Assembly (NCBI GenBank): GCA_021826605.1 | Contig: JAKAZF010000030.1 | Location: 1 to 11,812, forward strand | Direction: 5' to 3' | Length of the DNA stretch: 11,812 bases | Source of the DNA: Planctomycetota bacterium | GTDB lineage: Bacteria; Planctomycetota; Phycisphaerae; WQYP01 | In this document: one piece after another, positions 7,334 to 11,812 of the stretch | Position numbering within the stretch: the first letter of the stretch is position 1 | Layout: each line of letters begins with the position of its first letter | Position numbers and translations under genes: made by a program | The notes under the pieces: model-generated | The model's input: only the letters and a program-made list of their open reading frames with translations | The model's database searches: none | What the model was told of the DNA's origin: nothing

Positions 7334-7813
7334 TTACGCGACGACGGCCCGCTGAAGCTGATGCCATTGCCGCCGCAATTGTTCTATCATAACATCATCC
7401 AGGCCGGCAAGGCTGGAATCCGTATCTTTAAGACTTTTATGTACCAATTCAACACGCCCCTGAATTGCTGTAGCCTCCCCTACGGTACCCCGAATTTTAA
7501 ACTCACTGCTATGCGCTTCCATTCGAATGGCTTGTGCATGGACGCGCAAGGCATGGCCCGGAGCTACAAATGAGCCATACCGGATGCCCCGGGCTTCCCG
7601 TAGCACCACCAGGCTGTGGTGAAACCCCTGGCATTCGCGCACCAGCCACGCTGCGGCCTGCACGGCCGCTTCCAGCATCATCACGCCGGGCAGCACTGGA
7701 AAATCCGGAAAATGGTCGGCGAGGTATTCCTCCGCGAGGCTCACCTGCTTGATCATGGTAATGGCCTTACCGGACTCCAGAGTTACCAGCGCATCGACAA
7801 GGGAAAACTTCAA
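7334..7813 (-). CDS. FabZ/FabA-like 3-hydroxyacyl-ACP dehydratase
   Basis: A 159-residue hot-dog-fold protein expected to dehydrate 3-hydroxyacyl chains on an ACP to the trans-2-enoyl form. The active-site helix region reads A-D-H-F-P-D-F-P-V-L-P-G-V-M-M-L-E-A, giving His34 and Glu48 as the likely catalytic pair, as in FabZ. The N-terminus K-F-S-L-V-D and S-L-A-E-E-Y-L-A-D-H-F-P matches the version common in Planctomycetes. The C-terminus (about residues 130-159) lacks clear family motifs. The start is TTG 7813-7811: the family usually begins at this point, no ATG or GTG is available in frame nearby, and AAGG lies 9 nt upstream. The TTG is one base after the TGA of a possible 25-aa ORF, which suggests translational coupling. 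It is the first large gene of an operon with the ACP and the DHA2 exporter. Confidence 0.85.
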   Translation of the reverse strand: MKFSLVDALVTLESGKAITMIKQVSLAEEYLADHFPDFPVLPGVMMLEAAVQAAAWLVRECQGFHHSLVVLREARGIRYGSFVAPGHALRVHAQAIRMEAHSSEFKIRGTVGEATAIQGRVELVHKSLKDTDSSLAGLDDVMIEQLRRQWHQLQRAVVA

Positions 7814-7814
7814 C

Positions 7815-7892
7815 TCAGAACACCTTGTTCAGGCGGCCTTTCAGCCCATAACCCACCGGGAGCAGCACACGCGTTCCAACTTCCGACAGCAT
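7815..7892 (-). CDS. possible 25-residue leader ORF upstream of the dehydratase gene
   Basis: The frame runs from ATG 7892-7890 to TGA 7817-7815 and encodes 25 residues beginning M-L-S-E-V-G-T-R-V-L-L-P-V-G-Y-G and ending N-K-V-F. Third codon positions are mostly G or C (about 18 of 25), as expected for coding DNA here. Its stop is one base before the TTG start of the dehydratase, and the AAGG that would serve the dehydratase lies inside it. It has no Shine-Dalgarno, but the predicted transcription start of the promoter at 7899-7927 falls on the ATG, so a leaderless message is possible. No family is recognised. It could be a leader or coupling peptide, or a chance frame. Confidence 0.35.
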   Translation of the reverse strand: MLSEVGTRVLLPVGYGLKGRLNKVF

Positions 7893-7898
7893 GATGCA

Positions 7899-7927
7899 TT
7901 TTTACACGCTTTGCGGCGTTTTGACAA
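7899..7927 (-). promoter_or_regulatory. candidate promoter of the dehydratase-ACP-exporter operon
   Basis: On the - strand TTGTCA (7927-7922) and TAAAAA (7904-7899) are separated by exactly 17 bp; the boxes match the sigma70 consensus at 5 and 4 of 6 positions. The expected start point, about 7 nt further on, is near 7892, the ATG of the 25-residue ORF. Confidence 0.42.
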
Positions 7928-8063
7928 GAAGCGTTAACGGATGCGCCCAGCCCATTGGCCGGAGCAGCCGGCAAACTGGATGGATTTATTTCCATAATCT
8001 TGAAAGTTACGCATAGGATTCAGCCGATGGTCAATGCAGTTATATGGAGGTCAAGCTATTTTT

Positions 8064-8128
8064 ATACCTACCTGTGTCGATAGTTTATTTGACATTCAGT
8101 TAATTTATTTTATTATGAAGGGAGGTAT
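8064..8128. repeat. inverted repeat bracketing the ArsR promoter
   Basis: ATACCTACCT (8064-8073) and AGGGAGGTAT (8119-8128) are reverse complements at 9 of 10 positions. Their centres are 55 bp apart, and the -35 and -10 boxes at 8089-8116 lie between them. The right arm covers the predicted start point. The arrangement fits a two-site operator, for example for autoregulation by the ArsR protein, or less likely a small invertible promoter. Confidence 0.5.
8089..8116 (+). promoter_or_regulatory. sigma70-type promoter for the ArsR gene
   Basis: TTGACA (8089-8094), a perfect -35, is followed after 16 bp by TATTAT (8111-8116), 5 of 6 to the -10 consensus, in A/T-rich surroundings. The predicted start near 8123 gives a 5' leader of about 160 nt before the ArsR ATG. 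Confidence 0.62.
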
Positions 8129-8208
8129 GTAAAAGCGGCGGCAAATCATTGCGCGGTTGCGCGTTTCTGGTTGGCTGATTGTTAATTTACCCTTTTAACG
8201 TAACCGTT

Positions 8209-8236
8209 CCATGGTCCCTGTGAATCGGACCTTTGG
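8209..8236 (+). promoter_or_regulatory. hairpin-forming inverted repeat in the ArsR leader
   Basis: CCATGGTCC (8209-8217) and GGACCTTTGG (8227-8236) pair through a perfect GGTCC/GGACC core and, past a mismatch and a bulge, an outer CCA/TGG. The loop is 9 bases. It lies 48 bases before the ArsR start and could be a leader hairpin or an operator near the gene. Confidence 0.35.
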
Positions 8237-8284
8237 CGGTATGATTGGTCAGTAGTTCTCAACGCTGCATTTCGGAGTATATAT

Positions 8285-8605
8285 ATGGTTTCCAAAGCGG
8301 ATATGGAAAAAAGCCAGGCGGAATTATGTGATTTATTCCGGCTTTTATCTGATCACACGCGGCTGCAAATTGTCCTTTTTCTGGCTACCGGTGAGCACAC
8401 GGTCACGGATTTGTGCACCGCCCTGAATTTGCCGCAACCCACAGTGAGCCATCATCTTGGTCTGTTACGGATGAACCGTCTGATCGTCAATGAAAGACAG
8501 GGAAAAAAGGTTATCTATTCTCTAGGCTCTTCCGCCAGAAGTTTGAAGAAGGCGATTAAATTTTCGGTTCCCCCCTACGTGGTAACTCTCGACGACGACC
8601 GTTAA
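8285..8605 (+). CDS. ArsR-family winged helix-turn-helix transcriptional regulator
   Basis: A 106-residue DNA-binding protein with the ArsR/SmtB winged-helix layout: L-F-R-L-L-S-D-H-T-R-L-Q-I-V-L-F-L at about residues 17-33, then the recognition region D-L-C-T-A-L-N-L-P-Q-P-T-V-S-H-H-L-G-L-L, and the wing E-R-Q-G-K-K-V-I-Y-S-L (about 79-89). The usual metal-sensing E-L-C-V-C-D-L box is absent: at the equivalent place there is only T-D-L-C with one Cys. So it probably senses something other than arsenite or zinc-type metals, or responds to redox or no ligand. ATG 8285 is preceded by GGAG (8274-8277) at 7 nt. It is divergent from the dehydratase-ACP-exporter operon and is a plausible regulator of that operon and itself; this is inference from position. 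Its length is normal for the family. Confidence 0.92.
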   Translation: MVSKADMEKSQAELCDLFRLLSDHTRLQIVLFLATGEHTVTDLCTALNLPQPTVSHHLGLLRMNRLIVNERQGKKVIYSLGSSARSLKKAIKFSVPPYVVTLDDDR

Positions 8606-8635
8606 ATTGTAACGCTCCGCGGCCAAACTGGTCTC

Positions 8636-8663
8636 CTCTGACATGCTCTTGGACACGTCAGAG
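8636..8663 (+). repeat. inverted repeat after the ArsR gene
   Basis: CTCTGAC (8636-8642) and GTCAGAG (8657-8663) are a perfect 7-bp pair, extended inwards by TG/CA past one mismatch. It lies 30 bp after the ArsR stop and 40 bp before the methyltransferase GTG. No T-run follows, so it is a doubtful terminator; an operator or a transcript-processing hairpin is possible. Confidence 0.45.
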
Positions 8664-8692
8664 AATTAACGGTTCCCCCCACAGCGATGACC

Positions 8693-8696
8693 GGAG
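8693..8696 (+). promoter_or_regulatory. ribosome binding site deciding the GTG start of the methyltransferase
   Basis: GGAG lies 7 nt upstream of GTG 8704-8706, the best-supported start for the methyltransferase frame. Confidence 0.55.
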
Positions 8697-8703
8697 TGGC
8701 GGC

Positions 8704-9987
8704 GTGGATACTGCCAGGTTTATACCCGATGATCTCACGTGCACTATTGCGGGTCTGAATTACCTGCAAACGCCGGCAGGCAAGGCTCTATCCGAAGCAG
8801 TAACTCATCGGTTGGCCCAGCAGAGAACTATTTCCGTTGCTGATATTTCATTATGGCGAAGACAGCATCCAGAATATTCGGTGCCATGCGCTATTGCCGT
8901 GTCGCAATGCCGCTTAAAAGCTGCTGACAAATTCCCCGGGCAGTCCAATGAGCTATGGGCCGTCCCCGAAGCGCTGCAACAGGCGACCTCGGCCAGAGTC
9001 GCCGCCTATAAAGCCCAGCGGATTGCGAATTTAGCACAACCGAAAATCATTCTGGATCTTTGCTGCGGGATCGGCGGTGATATGCTGGCTTTGTCCCGCC
9101 TGGCACCCGTGCTGGCCATGGACATCAGTAGGGTTCGCGTTTGGATGGCCCATAATAATGCCATGGCATATCCGTCAAAATATCCGGTTATGGTGGTTCA
9201 GGCAGATTTGCAGAACTTTCCGGTTCAACTAAGTTCCCGAATCTTTGTGCATATTGACCCGGCCCGGCGGTCCGATGGAAAACGCAATCATGATTTTGGT
9301 GCCACGCACCCCGCCCCAAGGGTTCTTTTCGCTGTCCTGGAAAAGGCTTCTGCCGGCGTTATTAAGCTAAGTCCGGCTGTTGATTTCTCAACGCTACCCA
9401 CAGGGCATCTGGAGTTGATCAGCGAGCACGGCACCGTTGTACAGGCATTACTCTGGACGGGAAGCGCCAGTACGAAACTCGGTCCAAACAAACGAACCGC
9501 CACGGTGATAGACCGCACCGCAATATGGTCAATTAGCGATTCCAGTACCGACATGGCCGGAGCAGAATTGCATGCCCATCAACCGGAAAAGTGGCTCTAT
9601 GAAATCGACGGCGCTGTTACCAGAGCCGGCCTGGCCGTGGCACTGGCGAAAGAGCTTAAGCTGCGCTGGCTTAGCCCTGATGGCGGTTACATGACAGGCC
9701 CGCACTACCTGCACCATCCGGCTTTAACGGCGTTTGAAGTATTTGACAATTTCCCCTATACGGAATCAGAACTTTTTAGAAAACTCAAAGACGCCGGCAA
9801 ACAACTTCCCGCCTCTGCCCGGGCGGTAGAAGTAAAAACCCGTGGCGGACTGGGGCTGAACACTGATCAATTACAAAAAAAACTGTCTAAAATCTGTGCC
9901 GCAGATTACACGGTTTTAATTTATCGTTGCGCTCATGGAAAAGCCTGTGTCATCGCCCGGCGATGCAACAAACCCGCTGGAGGATAA
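8704..9987 (+). CDS. class I SAM-dependent methyltransferase with THUMP-like C-terminal domain
   Basis: A 427-residue cytoplasmic protein. An N-terminal helical region (about residues 1-110) precedes a Rossmann-type methyltransferase core. Motif I, I-L-D-L-C-C-G-I-G-G-D, spans residues 116-126 and should bind S-adenosylmethionine; A-M-D-I-S follows at about 138. The catalytic-loop position holds H-I-D-P-A-R-R (183-189), the D-P-A-R signature of this family instead of N-P-P-Y. The C-terminal part, with E-V-K-T-R-G-G-L-G-L-N and T-V-L-I-Y-R-C near residues 378-405, fits the THUMP-like domain found in this family of uncharacterised methyltransferases. THUMP relatives act on RNA, so an rRNA or tRNA substrate is a reasonable guess, but none is proven. 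It follows the ArsR gene by 98 bp on the same strand and converges on the TPR gene 58 bp away, with no clear terminator between. Confidence 0.85.
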   Translation: MDTARFIPDDLTCTIAGLNYLQTPAGKALSEAVTHRLAQQRTISVADISLWRRQHPEYSVPCAIAVSQCRLKAADKFPGQSNELWAVPEALQQATSARVAAYKAQRIANLAQPKIILDLCCGIGGDMLALSRLAPVLAMDISRVRVWMAHNNAMAYPSKYPVMVVQADLQNFPVQLSSRIFVHIDPARRSDGKRNHDFGATHPAPRVLFAVLEKASAGVIKLSPAVDFSTLPTGHLELISEHGTVVQALLWTGSASTKLGPNKRTATVIDRTAIWSISDSSTDMAGAELHAHQPEKWLYEIDGAVTRAGLAVALAKELKLRWLSPDGGYMTGPHYLHHPALTAFEVFDNFPYTESELFRKLKDAGKQLPASARAVEVKTRGGLGLNTDQLQKKLSKICAADYTVLIYRCAHGKACVIARRCNKPAGG

Positions 9988-10045
9988 TTACCAGCTGGAG
10001 AAAGCGACGCAGGCACGCCATTCGAAGAGGCGGTTATCATCAAAT

Positions 10046-11812
10046 TCAGTTGTCGCCTTCCGCTTGTTTTTTCACCAATTTCGCCTTTTCTTCTTTCGCA
10101 AATTCCACCCACTCAATCACATCAGGTTCGGTTGCATTGCTGTAGCGAGTAAGTACGTCATCATAAGCGCTCATGGCAAGTTCGGGCCGGCCGCCGTCAT
10201 CAAGTGTTTCACCGCGATAGGCCAAGGCATTGGCAATGTACCCGTGAATCTTCGGATCCGCAGACCCACCGAACTGGGACAGCAGTTGCTCATAAACCGC
10301 CAATTCCTCCGCGTGCGAATCCGTTTTGGAAAATGTAATACCTTTTTCCAGCAGGCAACGGGCCGCCCAGACGGCTTTTTCTCCGGTGGCACGTTCGCCC
10401 ATCCGCTGGCGACATTGATCGTATAATGCAATGGCTTCCGGATACTTGCCCGTTTCGGTTAAAAGCACGCCATGGTTCACCATCGCTTTAGCCGCGCGAA
10501 CCAATAATTCCGGTTCCGGTGCGTCAATAAAGCGCTTCCAAGCCGCCTCGTACAGCGCTATTTGCCCCGGCTGGTCTCCCAATTCCCCGGTCGCCCAGCC
10601 CTTGTTAAACATGGCAATCGCCACTGAGCCCCGCACCGATAAATCAGTAGCGTCGCCAAAGCGAGTGATAACCTCGTCACAATCGGCGATCTCTCCTTGA
10701 AAATCTCCCATTTCCCCTTTGACGTAGCCCCGGTCCACAATCGCTTCGGCAACTTGGGTACTTAGATCCGAGTTAGCACTGAGCTGTTCCACCATCTGGT
10801 TGTATAGATTGATGGCGGCGTCAACTTTTCCGGTCTCTCCTAAACAATGGGCTTTGCCACACATGGCCCAGGCCACGGAATCCAACAGATCCGGTTCCGT
10901 GGCATTACCAAATCGCCGCAACACCTCATCGTGTGTAGCAATCGCATCTGCGTATCTCTTTAAGCCTTCATACGCACTTGCCTTCGCCAGCAGGGCGGCG
11001 GCGACACGTTCACGAATTTCTATGTCGGTCGCGTCCCCAAACCGTTCAAGCAGATTATCATACATGGCAAGTTGCTCTTCCGACTTGCCCATCTCGCCTA
11101 AGACGTAGGCTTTGCCGCCCATGGCTTCAGCAACTTTTAGTTGCAAATCCGGTTCTGTAGCGGTACCCATTCGGCTCAACACTTCGTCATAACAGGCGAC
11201 CGCCTCCGTAAACATTCCCAGATCGGCGTAAGCAAGGCCCCTCATAGAGGTGGCTTTGGCCAAGGTTTTCCGTTCTTCCAGATCAATCGAGTTTTCGAGC
11301 TCGCGCGAAATACTGCCAAAACAAGCGATCGCGTCCTTAAATTTTTCACTGCGGCCCAATGCAAGCCCTTTGTCGAAAAGCGAATCCGTTACAAACCCGC
11401 GCAACCGTGGCTCGGTAGAGTCTCCGAATCGGCGAAGCACTTCGTCAAAACTCGTAATACCGTCCCCATCGCGCCCGATTTCGCAGAGAGTATATCCCTT
11501 GTTGAAAAGGGTTCTGGCCAATTGGACGTGCAATTCCAAGCTCCCAGCATCCGAAATATCCGCCACAATTTCGTCGTAGATGGCAAGTTCCGCGTCAGGC
11601 TGGTCCATCAGGCCCAGCGAAATGGCTTTATTGATGCGAGCTTTTACCGCCCAGACGCGAAGTTCCGGTTCCTGACAAACCCCCATCTGTCGGATTAATT
11701 CATCATAACAAGACATCTCTTCATTTCGCCGCTCCAAGTTACCCAGGGCAATGCCAAAATTAAGCTTTGCATCGGCCACGAGTAGCCGCATTTTTACGTC
11801 AGTTTGCCCGCC
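10046..11812 (-). CDS. large TPR-type repeat protein, N-terminus beyond the right edge
   Basis: At least 588 residues of helical repeats. About 13 units of 42-44 residues can be aligned, each close to: A-x-A-[L/M]-x-x-K-[A/G]-x-x-L-G-[E/x]-x-G-[K/R]-x-x-x-A-I-A-x-Y-D-E-V-[L/I]-x-R-F-G-[D/N]-A-T-E-P-[D/E]-L. The acidic Y-D-E-V and R-F-G-D-A-T-E-P stretches are unusually regular. A short Lys/Glu-rich tail closes the protein. Such tetratricopeptide-like solenoids bind proteins or peptides; no catalytic domain is visible in the part shown. An ATG at 11791 exists, but the frame is open upstream to the window edge and the preceding residues (T-D-V-K-M-R) continue the repeat phase, so that ATG is internal. 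The gene may carry a sensor, nuclease or NTPase domain off the window. It converges on the methyltransferase gene. Confidence 0.85.
   Translation of the reverse strand, partial: GGQTDVKMRLLVADAKLNFGIALGNLERRNEEMSCYDELIRQMGVCQEPELRVWAVKARINKAISLGLMDQPDAELAIYDEIVADISDAGSLELHVQLARTLFNKGYTLCEIGRDGDGITSFDEVLRRFGDSTEPRLRGFVTDSLFDKGLALGRSEKFKDAIACFGSISRELENSIDLEERKTLAKATSMRGLAYADLGMFTEAVACYDEVLSRMGTATEPDLQLKVAEAMGGKAYVLGEMGKSEEQLAMYDNLLERFGDATDIEIRERVAAALLAKASAYEGLKRYADAIATHDEVLRRFGNATEPDLLDSVAWAMCGKAHCLGETGKVDAAINLYNQMVEQLSANSDLSTQVAEAIVDRGYVKGEMGDFQGEIADCDEVITRFGDATDLSVRGSVAIAMFNKGWATGELGDQPGQIALYEAAWKRFIDAPEPELLVRAAKAMVNHGVLLTETGKYPEAIALYDQCRQRMGERATGEKAVWAARCLLEKGITFSKTDSHAEELAVYEQLLSQFGGSADPKIHGYIANALAYRGETLDDGGRPELAMSAYDDVLTRYSNATEPDVIEWVEFAKEEKAKLVKKQAEGDN

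Larger units (their letters stand above)
7893..8284. other. divergent intergenic control region between dehydratase operon and ArsR gene
   Basis: This stretch of about 390 bases holds no gene I can support. It contains outward-facing candidate promoters for both flanking transcription units and the inverted repeat around the ArsR promoter, all listed separately. It also has two GGTCAA direct repeats (8029-8034 and 8049-8054) exactly 20 bp apart, a tandem TTGCGCG pair (8149-8155 and 8157-8163), and GTTAA/TTAAC arms (8181-8185 and 8195-8199). The section around 8041-8120 is much richer in A and T than its surroundings. Confidence 0.6.

Noticed and set aside
7810..7995. A 61-codon - strand frame upstream of the dehydratase gene.
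   Set aside because: The sequence is Ala/Asn/Pro-rich with no motif, and it would start upstream of the predicted promoter. The shorter 25-codon frame in another phase fits the local signals better.
8119..8132. AAGGGAGGT followed directly by ATG-TAA, a start-stop mini-ORF with a strong Shine-Dalgarno.
   Set aside because: The spacing to the ATG is only about one base, and the predicted transcript start near 8123 cuts into the Shine-Dalgarno. It is better explained as the right arm of the inverted repeat.
9976..9995. GCTGG/CCAGC arms around the methyltransferase stop codon as a terminator.
   Set aside because: A 5-bp stem with a 10-base loop and no T-run is too weak.
11141..11698. A 185-codon + strand frame opposite the TPR gene.
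   Set aside because: It is antisense to the highly regular repeat protein; the repeats keep stop codons out of other frames, and no family feature is visible.

Overview
The window looks like chromosomal DNA of a planctomycete-like bacterium, possibly of the Phycisphaerae. This rests on family recognition from memory, not a search. The lines of evidence are: a long acyl carrier protein whose phosphopantetheine serine sits in a G-A-E-S-I-D motif and which has a C-terminal extension; a FabZ-like dehydratase beginning M-K-F-S-L-V-D with the A-D-H-F-P motif; a PmoA/DUF6807 protein; and an ArsR regulator and THUMP-like methyltransferase of types common in that phylum. GTG and TTG starts are frequent. 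Where a Shine-Dalgarno is present it is often GGAGTAT. I see no rRNA, tRNA, CRISPR array, insertion sequence or prophage gene.

Left part (1-5187): a possible gene end on the + strand (to 91); an extended SDR sugar-nucleotide enzyme on the - strand (222-1205), divergent from a DUF6807/PmoA-family protein (1253-2167); an APC-type permease fused to a universal-stress-protein domain (2372-4489); a bulged-hairpin terminator candidate; and a YqaB-like HAD phosphatase/phosphomutase (4561-5187). These genes suggest sugar and small-molecule metabolism, but do not form an obvious single pathway.

Middle part (5198-8605): a - strand cluster, probably one operon read as possible 25-aa leader ORF, FabZ-like dehydratase, acyl carrier protein, 14-helix DHA2 exporter. 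It is divergent from an ArsR-type regulator (8285-8605). The intervening region is the most regulation-rich stretch of the window. It has a good sigma70-type promoter towards ArsR, bracketed by a 10-bp inverted repeat (9 of 10 matching). It also has a candidate promoter towards the dehydratase operon whose predicted start point coincides with the ATG of the 25-aa ORF. My reading is a lipid or acyl-chain module with an efflux pump, possibly controlled by the divergent repressor-like protein.

Right part (8704-11812): a class I SAM methyltransferase with a THUMP-like C-terminus, converging on a large TPR-type repeat protein. The TPR gene runs off the right edge: its reading frame stays open to base 11812, so its N-terminal part, and any effector or sensor domain there, is not visible.
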